DNA of 64,000 nucleotides from Halovenus carboxidivorans. Lineage in GTDB: Archaea > Halobacteriota > Halobacteria > Halobacteriales > Haloarculaceae. The DNA is taken from assembly GCF_009831575.1 (NCBI RefSeq), contig NZ_WUUT01000001.1, positions 269,344 to 333,343 on the forward strand. Reading direction: 5' to 3'. Every line of letters begins with the position of its first letter. Position 1 is the stretch's first letter. The position numbers and the translations under genes were made by a program. The notes below the pieces were generated by a model. That model was not told the origin of the DNA. It did not search any database and saw only the letters and a program-made list of their open reading frames with translations. This document shows, piece by piece, positions 43,296 to 51,249 of this stretch.

Positions 43296-44156
43296 ATGAG
43301 TGAGAGCAATTACGCGAAAGACGTACTCGTTTCGGCGGATTGGGTGGAAGACCACCTCGAAGAGTTCCAGAGTGACGACCCGGCCCACCGCCTGGTCGAG
43401 GTCGACGTCGACACGGAGCTGTACGACGAGAGCCACGCACCGGGGGCGATTGGCTTCAACTGGGAGACGGACCTGCAGGACCAGACCCAGCGGGACATCC
43501 TCGACAAGGAGGACTTCGAGGAGCTGCTCGGTTCCCACGGCATCACCGAGGACTCCACGGTCGTCCTCTACGGTGACAACTCCAACTGGTTCGCGGCCTA
43601 CACCTACTGGCAGTTCAAGTACTACGGCCACGACGACGTGAAGCTACTCGACGGCGGCCGCGAATACTGGGAGGAGAACGACTACCCGACGACCGACGAG
43701 GTCCCGAACTTCTCCGAGGTCGAGTACAACGCCTCCGGTCCGCGCGAGTCCATCCGCGCCTACCGAGAGGACGTCGAGAACGCGATCGAGCGCGGCCTGC
43801 CGCTGGTCGACGTTCGCTCGCCCGAGGAGTTCAGCGGCGAAGTGCTCGCCCCGCCAGGTCTCGACGAGACCGCACAGCGTGGCGGCCACATCCCCGGCGC
43901 GGAGAACATCTCCTGGGCCGCAGTCACGAACGACGACGGCACCTTCAAGGATCCTGACGAGCTGAAAGAGCTGTACGCCGAGTACGACATCGACGGCGAC
44001 GAGACGACCGTCGCGTACTGCCGCATCGGCGAGCGCTCCTCGGTCGCCTGGTTCGCCCTGCACGAACTGCTCGGCTACGAGGACACCATCAACTACGACG
44101 GCTCCTGGACCGAGTGGGGCAACCTCGTCGGTGCCCCCATCGAGAAAGGCGAGTAA
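43296..44156 (+). CDS. Thiosulfate sulfurtransferase (rhodanese), two domains
   Basis: 286 residues. Both rhodanese domains are present: an N-terminal one (VDVDTELYDESHAPGAIGF) and a catalytic C-terminal one (LVDVRSPEEFSGEV, TVAYCRIGERSSVAWFAL). The catalytic loop CRIGERS is the standard thiosulfate:cyanide sulfurtransferase type. The last part GSWTEWGNLVGAPI is also conserved. It is transcribed divergently from the first rhodanese, sharing 297 bases of upstream sequence. Probably supplies sulfur for tRNA thiolation, cofactor synthesis or detoxification. Confidence 0.92.
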   Translation: MSESNYAKDVLVSADWVEDHLEEFQSDDPAHRLVEVDVDTELYDESHAPGAIGFNWETDLQDQTQRDILDKEDFEELLGSHGITEDSTVVLYGDNSNWFAAYTYWQFKYYGHDDVKLLDGGREYWEENDYPTTDEVPNFSEVEYNASGPRESIRAYREDVENAIERGLPLVDVRSPEEFSGEVLAPPGLDETAQRGGHIPGAENISWAAVTNDDGTFKDPDELKELYAEYDIDGDETTVAYCRIGERSSVAWFALHELLGYEDTINYDGSWTEWGNLVGAPIEKGE

Positions 44157-44348
44157 CCCTCGAAGCAACGGCATACGCCGTTCACGAACCCGCTTTTGAC
44201 CGCGCTGTCCGACGCCCCGCGACTGATCTCCTGTCGTCGGACTCTCTCCGCGTCTCTCTGACTCGAGAGCGTCTTCTCTCGAACCCGGACACCGAAACCC
44301 CTAACACGACGAGAACGAACCTCAATGTAGGCAGAACCCCCGCCAGCC

Positions 44349-45488
44349 ATGAGCACAAACCGTATCGAGTACTGGACGCGCCACTACGGGCCACAGCTGT
44401 GGACGGTCGTGCTGGTCAACGCTCTCCTCGGCGTGCAACTGCTCGCGGCGGTCGTCTACGGCGCCGTCTTCGGTACCTCGCTTCTCAGCCTCCACGTGTT
44501 CGTCATCCCCTTCATCTGGACGACGGTGAGCGTCGTCACGGTCTGGCACACCGACCACGTCTCACGGGGCTGGCGCCCGACCCTCTTCGCGGGGGCAGTC
44601 GCCGTCGGCTACCTCTCGCTGTTTCTCTGGCTGTCCGGAACAGTCGGCTTCACCCCGTCGCAGGTCGACCCTCTCACCGGCAGCCTCGGATTCGGCGTCG
44701 AGGTCGGCCGCTCGCTGGGCTGGGGACCGGTTGTCTACTACTCGGGCGAGTGGATCGGTGCCCGGATCATCCCCTACCAGATCGTCGGCTATCTCGCGCT
44801 GTCGTATCTCGTCTACATTGCCGTCCTCGACGTGACGCGGTCGGCGAGCGCCGGCACGCTCGGGCTGATTCTCTGTCCGGGCTGTGCCGCCGCGGCGCTG
44901 ATCCCCGCCTTCGGCGGCATCGCCGGACTGTCGGCGGCGCTTTCGTTTTTCGTCCAGTACAGCTACGAACTCGCGACGGTCATGTTCGTGGTCGCGATGG
45001 GCTGGTTGTACTACCAGCCGTCGATCGCGACGCTACGGAGAGAGTTCTCACGTAACCTCCTCCCGCTCACCGCCGCCGCTGCGATTCTGGTCGGCGCGCT
45101 GCATTTCTTCCATCCCACGCACGGCTTCCCTCGCCTCGTCCAGTATCTCCAGTTCTTGGTCGCGCCCGACCCTCGGCCGTTCGCCTTCACGCTGTCGGGC
45201 ATCGCGCTGTTCGCGGGCGTCGGCCTCGGTATCACCGACACCCACCGCAAGAAACTCTACGTGCTGGGGATCGGACTGATGCTCGTCTACCTGCTCGGCT
45301 ACGGGGCCTGGCACACCGTCCTCGGCCACGGCACGTTCTGGCCGACTATCGAGGCCAACGCTCACGCAGACGAGAGCGCGCTCGTGACGATCAGCGCACA
45401 CCTGTTCAACGACGGCTACGCCCTTCTGAGCAAACTGCTCGAACTCTCGCTTCTGGTCTTTCTCACGCTCTGTTACCGTCGGTCCTGA
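44349..45488 (+). CDS. Polytopic membrane protein of unknown function
   Basis: 379 residues with about ten hydrophobic helices in the order expected of a channel or transporter: TVVLVNALLGVQLLAAVVYG, PFIWTTVSVVTVWH, YLSLFLWLSGTVGF and so on. An unusual motif is LILCPGCAAAALIPAFGG, a Cys-x-x-Cys within a membrane segment, which could bind metal or be redox-active. Several conserved-looking His and Tyr (YNSHLF-like NDGYALLSK at the end) suggest metal or quinone contact. No family assigned. Likely separate from the sulfurtransferase unit, being 192 bases downstream. Confidence 0.62.
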   Translation: MSTNRIEYWTRHYGPQLWTVVLVNALLGVQLLAAVVYGAVFGTSLLSLHVFVIPFIWTTVSVVTVWHTDHVSRGWRPTLFAGAVAVGYLSLFLWLSGTVGFTPSQVDPLTGSLGFGVEVGRSLGWGPVVYYSGEWIGARIIPYQIVGYLALSYLVYIAVLDVTRSASAGTLGLILCPGCAAAALIPAFGGIAGLSAALSFFVQYSYELATVMFVVAMGWLYYQPSIATLRREFSRNLLPLTAAAAILVGALHFFHPTHGFPRLVQYLQFLVAPDPRPFAFTLSGIALFAGVGLGITDTHRKKLYVLGIGLMLVYLLGYGAWHTVLGHGTFWPTIEANAHADESALVTISAHLFNDGYALLSKLLELSLLVFLTLCYRRS

Positions 45489-45598
45489 ACCGAACGCGGC
45501 GGCCTGCACCGACGAGCAGACCGTTCGCACAGCGTGTGCTCGTCGACAGCTAACAGGCTAACTCCGTCTCGTCCAAAAACAGCCAGACCCGGCCGTCG

Positions 45599-45991
45599 TT
45601 AGCTCGGGGACGGGCCGAGTCGGCCCAGCGCGGCGATGACCGCCATCGTCACGACGCCCAGGCCGATTGCGGCTCCCATTCCCATGATGACCTGGTTCGT
45701 CTCGCGGACACCGAACTCGGTCATCAGTCGGAACGACACCGCGATCAGATACAGCGCTCCGAACGCGATACCGGCGCTGGCGACTGCGTGCGAGTGTGGT
45801 TGCCCGAACCGTCGTCCGAGCGCGTAGGTCCCGCCGACGATCAGCGTCGAGTAGAGACCGACCTCCGCCGCGAGTGCGGCCTCCTCGACGTTCGCCCCGA
45901 GAATCGCTGCCGTGATGATCGCCAGCACGGCCCCGACCACGACGACGAGGGCGCCGAACTTCCGTTTGTCCTCCAGTGAACTCGTATCCAT
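45599..45991 (-). CDS. Small membrane protein of unknown function
   Basis: 130 residues with four hydrophobic helices: GALVVVVGAVLAIITAAIL, EVGLYSTLIVGGTYALG, GIAFGALYLIAVSFRL and GMGAAIGLGVVTMAVIA. The loop GRRFGQPHSHAV is His-rich. No known family recognised. Confidence 0.6.
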   Translation of the reverse strand: MDTSSLEDKRKFGALVVVVGAVLAIITAAILGANVEEAALAAEVGLYSTLIVGGTYALGRRFGQPHSHAVASAGIAFGALYLIAVSFRLMTEFGVRETNQVIMGMGAAIGLGVVTMAVIAALGRLGPSPS

Positions 45992-46051
45992 ACTGTTCTC
46001 TACCGCGTCTTATCGCCCGGACGTTATAATCGTTTACGAACTACCTCGGTA

Positions 46052-46540
46052 TCACGGCGCTCGCACACTGTCCGGAATCTCGACCCTGTCTCCGGGTTCG
46101 ACGCCCCGCTCCGCGGCCCACCCGGCCGGCACTTCGAGGACGTACTGTCCGATTCCGGTGTACGGCGGCTCGTCGTCCGGCGGCGGCTGTGCGGTCGTCA
46201 CCTCGGTGATCGTCCCGTCACCGTCGATGAAGATAATATCGATCGCGAAGGACATGTTCCGCATCACGTAGGACTTGCTCCCACCAGTCTCGTGGACGAA
46301 CAACATCCCCGAGTTGGCCGCCAGCCGATCCGTCCGGCTCAACCCGATCACCCGTTTGGTCTGGGTGTCGGCAATCCGTACGTCGACGGTACCCAGTTCG
46401 GTCCCGTTCGTCGACCGGACCGTCACCGTCGTCTCCTCGTACCCGCCGGTATCCAACAGTACCAGCGGCGGCGCCGACATGTACAGGACGAGCAGTCCGC
46501 CCGCGACGGCGACGGTGAGCAGCGATCCGAGCCTGCGCAC
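46052..46540 (-). CDS. DUF192 domain protein, membrane-anchored
   Basis: 162 residues. The N-terminal 25 residues are one hydrophobic helix (LLTVAVAGGLLVLYMSAPP), a signal anchor. The rest is DUF192: TKRVIGLSRTDRLAANSGML, VMRNMSFAIDIIFID, YTGIGQYVLEVPAGWAAERG. DUF192 is a small beta-rich domain found in extracellular proteins of bacteria and archaea, function unknown. A second DUF192 gene lies at 48781 on the other strand, beyond tRNA-Val and phoD. Confidence 0.82.
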   Translation of the reverse strand: MRRLGSLLTVAVAGGLLVLYMSAPPLVLLDTGGYEETTVTVRSTNGTELGTVDVRIADTQTKRVIGLSRTDRLAANSGMLFVHETGGSKSYVMRNMSFAIDIIFIDGDGTITEVTTAQPPPDDEPPYTGIGQYVLEVPAGWAAERGVEPGDRVEIPDSVRAP

Positions 46541-46623
46541 ACCGGCTTCAGGTGGCCGGTTCGCCTAAGCGTTCCGACCGAAGGGTAAGCGTTATTCCGC
46601 CCCGCCGGCTTGTCTGGAATGGC

Positions 46624-46697
46624 GGGTTCGTGGTCTAGCTGGTTATGACGCGGCCCTTACAAGGCCGAGGTCGGCGGTTCGAAACCGCCCGAACCCA
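46624..46697 (+). tRNA. tRNA-Val (UAC)
   Basis: A complete 74-base cloverleaf: acceptor GGGTTCG/CGAACCC, D arm with GGTCTAGCTGG, anticodon stem GGCCC/AAGGCC-type pairing with loop CTTACAA (anticodon UAC, valine), T arm GGCGGTTCGAAACCGCC, discriminator A. No intron. Downstream sequence to 46860 contains a partial copy of the T-arm motif, described in the findings. Confidence 0.92.
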
Positions 46698-46860
46698 CTC
46701 TAATTTCGGCCAGCGCCAGCGAACCGTGACCCTGTGAGGAGAGGCCGGTCTCGCACCCGGAGGCCGAGCGAGGAAGTCCCCGCGGTTCGAAACTGCCAGA
46801 AGAACGCGTTCTTCCGGGCCTTCGCTCACTCCGTTCGCGAGGACGCCCAAACCCACTGAT
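46698..46860. repeat. Possible relict of a tRNA-Val 3' end with palindrome
   Basis: GCGGTTCGAAAC at 46782-46793 repeats the T-arm of tRNA-Val (46674-46685), and AAACCCACT near 46849-46857 resembles the acceptor end (GAACCCACT). Between them is a perfect 16-base palindrome GAAGAACGCGTTCTTC (46799-46814). The layout looks like a tRNA-end duplication left by an integrative element, but no integrase gene is seen in the window. Confidence 0.3.
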
Positions 46861-46886
46861 TCTACTGAGCGGTAACGATCCAAAAT

Positions 46887-46898
46887 ATACACGTGTAT
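46887..46898. promoter_or_regulatory. 12-bp perfect palindrome upstream of phoD
   Basis: ATACACGTGTAT reads the same on both strands. It lies 86-97 bases before the phoD start, in an AT-rich island. It could be a regulator site for phosphate or another signal. Whether it belongs to phoD or is a by-product of the region is not known. Confidence 0.3.
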
Positions 46899-46983
46899 GG
46901 TCGTGTGGTGAGGTAACACCCATCCGCCCGCGCTGACCCCACGGACGAAAGATAGTCAAGATTGCGCGGCCTACGCGAGAAAT

Positions 46984-48735
46984 ATGTCCGATGTCGGACA
47001 GTCCTCCTCCCCCGACGAGCCAGCACGCAGCAACGACGACCACGCCGAACTTCTCTCGATCCTGGAAGCCCACGACATCGCCCTCGCGCTCGATACCGTC
47101 GCAACGGGGGACCGCTCTGAGTTCGTGTCCGATTCCGACGCCGACCCCGCGGGTACGTTTCCCCAGTCCGTCGCCAGCGGCGGTCCGACGCCGAGCGGCG
47201 TCATTCTCTGGACGCGGATCGCTCCTGACGCGTTCGACGGAGACGAACCGCTCGCCGTCGAAGTTGCGACTGACGACACCTTCGAGGATATCGTCTACAG
47301 CGGCGTTCTCGAACAGCCAGACCGGATCGCGGCCCACGACCACACGGTCAAAATCGACCTCGACGGCCACCTGCAACCGGACACCGAGTACGCCTACCGG
47401 TTCGTCTACAGCGGCGTTAGCTCCCGAACCGGTCACTGTCAGACCCTCCCCGATCCGGAGAGTTCGCCCGGGTCGGTCCGGTTCGCGGTACTCGCCTGCC
47501 AGAACTATCTCAACGGCTACTTTCCCGCGCTGCACTACGTCGCCGAGGAGGACGTCGACTTCATCGTCCACCTCGGCGATTTCATCTACGAGTCCGACGA
47601 CGGCGCGTTCAAAGGACTCGGCTCCTACGAGTACCCCGACCGCGAACTGACATTGCCCAGCGGGGCCGACCGCGTCCAGGATCTGGACGATTACCGGTAT
47701 CTCCACCGTACGTACCGGACAGACCGGTTTCTCCAGGAGGCGCTCGAATCACACACCCTCATCGCGGGCTGGGACGACCACGAGATGGTCAACGACATCT
47801 ACTGGGATCACCGGACGGACGCGCCGGGCGGAGACCATCCTCGCGGCGACGACCCCGAGTTCATGTCTCGGCTCGTCGCGGACGCGATGCACGCCTGGTG
47901 GGAGTACATGCCCGCACGCGTCGAGTACGACCCCGCCGGCGAGTCCCTACAGGACCGGTTTCAGCTCTGGCGAACGGTCGAATTTGGCGACATACTCACG
48001 CTGACGATGACCGACGAACGCCTCTTCCGGGACCCGCCGAGGGAGGCGATTCCAACGGCTGACAACGTCGGTCCCCACCGCGAACCGCCCGACCGGACGA
48101 TGCTCGGCGAGGAGCAGCGGGAGTGGTTGATCGACACGCTGACCGCCGACGAGGCGCTCTGGACCGTCTGGGCCGACGAGGTGCTGACGATGCCGTTTCG
48201 ACTCGGGTCGGGACCGCTGTCGGTCTATCCCGTCCAGGGCGGCTGGGACGGCTACACCCGCGAACGCCAGCGCATCTCCGAGGCCGTCGCAGCCGCCGAC
48301 GTCGACAACTACGTCACCGTCACCGGCGACATGCACTGCTACATCGCCGGCTACACGCAAAGCGCCTATCCCGGCCGTGTGACCGGCGGCGAGGGGGTCG
48401 CGCAGGGCGAGCGGATCGGCGTCGAGTTCATGACTCCCGCCACGACCTCGCTGAACGTCGCCGAAGCCCTCCATCTCACCCGCGGCCTCCGCGGCAAACT
48501 CACCGAACCGCTCGTCTCCCGGCTGATCGAGGGCATGAATCCACATATCGAGTTTTTCGACAGCCACCACTGGGGGTATTCGGTGCTCGAATTCGACCGT
48601 GAGGCGTGTACCTACCGCGCCTACAGCGTCGACAAGACGACCGACGCTTCCGACGCCGACCGCGAACTCGTCGCCGCCTACCGCGTCCCCGAGGGAACGG
48701 TCACGCTCGAAGACGTGACCGACGAGTATCACTGA
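46984..48735 (+). CDS. phoD: PhoD-type alkaline phosphatase/phosphodiesterase
   Basis: 583 residues. PhoD family signs: FPQSVASGGPTPSGVILWTR (N-terminal domain), VHLGDFIYESDDG and AGWDDHEMVNDIYWDH (metal ligands), DMHCYIAGY (second-half His) and ENVAEALHLTRG-type later regions. These bind Ca2+/Fe3+ and hydrolyse phosphate mono- or diesters. PhoD enzymes are usually exported via Tat, but here the N terminus (MSDVGQSSSPDEPARSNDDH) has no signal, so it may be cytoplasmic or exported by another route. The start is uncertain for the same reason. A palindrome ATACACGTGTAT lies 86-97 bases upstream. Confidence 0.85.
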   Translation: MSDVGQSSSPDEPARSNDDHAELLSILEAHDIALALDTVATGDRSEFVSDSDADPAGTFPQSVASGGPTPSGVILWTRIAPDAFDGDEPLAVEVATDDTFEDIVYSGVLEQPDRIAAHDHTVKIDLDGHLQPDTEYAYRFVYSGVSSRTGHCQTLPDPESSPGSVRFAVLACQNYLNGYFPALHYVAEEDVDFIVHLGDFIYESDDGAFKGLGSYEYPDRELTLPSGADRVQDLDDYRYLHRTYRTDRFLQEALESHTLIAGWDDHEMVNDIYWDHRTDAPGGDHPRGDDPEFMSRLVADAMHAWWEYMPARVEYDPAGESLQDRFQLWRTVEFGDILTLTMTDERLFRDPPREAIPTADNVGPHREPPDRTMLGEEQREWLIDTLTADEALWTVWADEVLTMPFRLGSGPLSVYPVQGGWDGYTRERQRISEAVAAADVDNYVTVTGDMHCYIAGYTQSAYPGRVTGGEGVAQGERIGVEFMTPATTSLNVAEALHLTRGLRGKLTEPLVSRLIEGMNPHIEFFDSHHWGYSVLEFDREACTYRAYSVDKTTDASDADRELVAAYRVPEGTVTLEDVTDEYH

Positions 48736-48780
48736 CCAGCGGCACGCTCTTTACTGCCGCGGGAATACAGTATCGTAGGA

Positions 48781-49344
48781 ATGGCTCTCCCCAGGCGAGG
48801 GTTTCTGACGAGTGTGCTCACAGCCAGCGCCGCCGGTATCGCTGGCTGTACCGGCGACAGCGACGCGCCCGCCCAGACGAACGAGTCCGAACCGTCCCCT
48901 CCGGGGTCCGACGACTCGGACGGCCAGACCGGATGCGACGTCGAGAACCCCCACCCCGACTACGACCAGACGGAGGTCGCGGTCCGCTCCGACGGGGCGG
49001 AACTCGGCTCCGTCACTGCGGCAATCGCCGACACCGAGGGGCTCCGGTACACCGGCCTCAGCGACACGGCCTGTCTCCCCGAAGACCGGGGGATGCTGTT
49101 CGTCCTCGAAACCGCCGACACTCACCCGTTCGTCATGCGCGAGATGGACTTCGGACTCGATATCGTCTACGCGGACGTCGACGGGACGATCACCGACATC
49201 TTCCACGCGCCCGCACCCGGACCGAACGAGGACGGCAACGAACAGCGGTACCCCGGGTTCGGGAAGTACGTCCTCGAAGTGAACTACGGCTGGACGACCG
49301 ACCGCGGGATCGAAACGGGCGACGACCTCGTCTTCGAGCTATGA
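48781..49344 (+). CDS. DUF192 lipoprotein
   Basis: 187 residues. It begins MALPRRGFLTSVLTASAAGI and then AGC: twin arginine plus lipobox near residue 23. A Ser/Asp/Pro linker precedes the DUF192 domain: LRYTGLSDTACLPEDRGMLF, VMREMDFGLDIVYADVDG and PGFGKYVLEVNYGWT. It belongs to the same family as the membrane-anchored gene at 46052-46540, and probably acts at the cell surface. It overlaps the convergent CBS gene by 6 bases. Confidence 0.85.
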   Translation: MALPRRGFLTSVLTASAAGIAGCTGDSDAPAQTNESEPSPPGSDDSDGQTGCDVENPHPDYDQTEVAVRSDGAELGSVTAAIADTEGLRYTGLSDTACLPEDRGMLFVLETADTHPFVMREMDFGLDIVYADVDGTITDIFHAPAPGPNEDGNEQRYPGFGKYVLEVNYGWTTDRGIETGDDLVFEL

Positions 49345-49716
49345 GACCTGTGCCGCGATGTCCGTCGAGGAGATCATCCCCACGTAATCCCCCCGCTCGA
49401 CGACCGGCAGGTGTTTGATCCCGAAGTTGGTCATCATCGCCGCCGCCTCGTCGACCTGTAGCTCCGGGGGCACCGTCTCGACATCCTCGGTCATCAGTTC
49501 CGTCACGTCCATCTCCGAGGTGTCTCTCCCGCCCGCGACGGCATCGAGAATGTCCGTGCTGGTGATGATCGACGGCGTGCTCGTCGTGACGATCAACGCG
49601 TTGATCTCGTCGTCGCGCATCTTCGTTGCGGCGTCGCTCACTGTCGCGTCACGAGAGACGGTCTCGACGGGCGCGGACATGATCTCTCTGACCCGAGTTG
49701 GTTCTTCTGAACCCAT
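49339..49716 (-). CDS. Tandem CBS domain protein
   Basis: 125 residues made of two CBS domains: IMSAPVETVSRDATVSDAATK with a GIxxTDI-type end (IITSTDILDAVAGG), and LMTEDVETVPPELQVDEAAA with VVERGDYVGMISSTDIAAQ. CBS pairs bind adenine nucleotides or SAM and act as energy sensors. It has no partner domain, so it probably regulates another protein. It lies between DUF192 and citrate synthase. Confidence 0.85.
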   Translation of the reverse strand: MGSEEPTRVREIMSAPVETVSRDATVSDAATKMRDDEINALIVTTSTPSIITSTDILDAVAGGRDTSEMDVTELMTEDVETVPPELQVDEAAAMMTNFGIKHLPVVERGDYVGMISSTDIAAQVS

Positions 49717-49845
49717 ATCTCCGGTTCACGGACGGCAGGATCATTATGGTTGTTGCTGCACTGAATATTGACGGCGAGTGACCTGATCGCTCTCTCCTAC
49801 GCTGCGGTCCGCTCGTGACGAGACCGCGTGGTGAGAAGCCGTGAG

Positions 49846-50997
49846 TTATCGCTCGTCGATCGGGGTGACCGTGCGGTCTTCCGCACCGACGTAGCGACCG
49901 CGCGGCCGGATGAGCCGGTTGTCCTCCTGGTACTCCAGCACGTGTGCGAGCCAGCCGCCACACCGGGCCATCGCGAAGATCGGAGTGTACATGTCGATGG
50001 GGATGCCGAGCTGGTAGTACACCGCTCCGGAGTAGTAGTCGACGTTCGGGGCGATACCCTTCTCGGGCAGGTTCTTCTCCTCGGTCAGGTACGTCTCGAT
50101 CGCCGAGGTGTAGTCGAGCCACTTGGTCTCGCCGGACTCCTCGGAGAGGTCCTCCAGTTTCGCCTGCAGGATCCGCGCGCGGGGGTCTTTGACGTTGTAG
50201 ACGCGGTGGCCCCATCCGGGGATGCGCCGGCCCTGCTCGGTCTGTTCTTTCACCCACTCAAGGGGGTCCTGGCCGCTCTCGTCGAGTTCGAGCAGCGTCT
50301 CGATGACGTCCTGGTTCGCGCCGCCGTGAAGCGGTCCGGAGAGCGCCCCGACGCCGCCGGTGAGACTGCTGTACACGTCGGCGTAGGTAGATCCGATGAC
50401 CATCGCCGTGAACGTCGAGGCGTTGAGCCCGTGATCGGCGTGCAGCGTCAGCGCCATGTCGAAGGTCTCCTCTGCGACATCGGTGGGCTGCTCGCCGGTG
50501 AGCATGTAGAGGAAATTACCCGCGTAGGACAGCGACGGGTCGGGATCGAGCGGCTCCTCGCCGCGGCGCAGACGGTCGTACGCGCCGAGAATCGTCGGGA
50601 TCTTGGCGACGATGCGTCGCCCCTTTCGGCGGGCGGCGTCGAGATCCTCGGGGTCGGCGTCGGGTTCGGGCTCGGTGGCGGACAGCATCGAGACACCGGT
50701 TCGGAGGGCGGCCATCGGCCGTTCGTCGGCCTCGGCCAGCGCCGCGAGCGTGTCGATCACGCTCTGGTCGATCGCCTGCTCCTCGGAGAGACCGTCGGAA
50801 AACTCCGCGAGCTGTTCCTCGGTCGGGAGTTCGCCGTTCCAGAGCAGATACAACACTTCCTCGAAGCTCGCGTTGCGCGCGAGGTCTTCGATGTCGTACC
50901 CACGATAGACGAGCTTTCCGGCGTCTCCATCGATATAACTCAGCGACGACTCGGCAACGAGCACGCCTTCGAGGCCCTTCTTGAGTTGGTCAGACAT
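49846..50997 (-). CDS. citZ: Citrate synthase
   Basis: 383 residues. Catalytic residues in context: LHADHGLNASTFTAMV (His), LHGGANQDVIETLLE (His) and GAVYYQLGIPIDMYTPIFAMAR after the Asp region (HRVYNVKDPRARIL holds a His and the Asp). It condenses acetyl-CoA with oxaloacetate to citrate, the entry to the TCA cycle. The last residues HVLEYQEDNRLIRPRGRYVG are typical. A minus-strand TATA-like GATTTATCC near 51023-51031 lies about 26 bases before the ATG, predicting a leaderless mRNA. Confidence 0.95.
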   Translation of the reverse strand: MSDQLKKGLEGVLVAESSLSYIDGDAGKLVYRGYDIEDLARNASFEEVLYLLWNGELPTEEQLAEFSDGLSEEQAIDQSVIDTLAALAEADERPMAALRTGVSMLSATEPEPDADPEDLDAARRKGRRIVAKIPTILGAYDRLRRGEEPLDPDPSLSYAGNFLYMLTGEQPTDVAEETFDMALTLHADHGLNASTFTAMVIGSTYADVYSSLTGGVGALSGPLHGGANQDVIETLLELDESGQDPLEWVKEQTEQGRRIPGWGHRVYNVKDPRARILQAKLEDLSEESGETKWLDYTSAIETYLTEEKNLPEKGIAPNVDYYSGAVYYQLGIPIDMYTPIFAMARCGGWLAHVLEYQEDNRLIRPRGRYVGAEDRTVTPIDER

Positions 50998-51022
50998 TAT
51001 GTGACTACTTTCCCATGGTGTG

Positions 51023-51031
51023 GGATAAATC
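51023..51031 (-). promoter_or_regulatory. TATA box of the citrate synthase gene
   Basis: Minus strand GATTTATCC, about 26 bases before the start codon at 50997. The region is AT-rich relative to its surroundings. Confidence 0.35.
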
Positions 51032-51249
51032 ATTATCTTTCGATTCGCGGAGCCGCCGCTCTGTTCTCAGTTTCCCGAACTGCTCAAATGATCGTCCATT
51101 TTGTTGCCGAACCCGACGACAATGAGCTGTCTGGTCGCTCACTTTCCGAAAGATGTTCAGTTCGATGCTACTCTTTCGTTCGGCCGGCCGCGACGCGCCC
51201 GCGGACGAGACCGAACGGCTAAAGACCGTGGGCCCGTCGATTACCAGTA

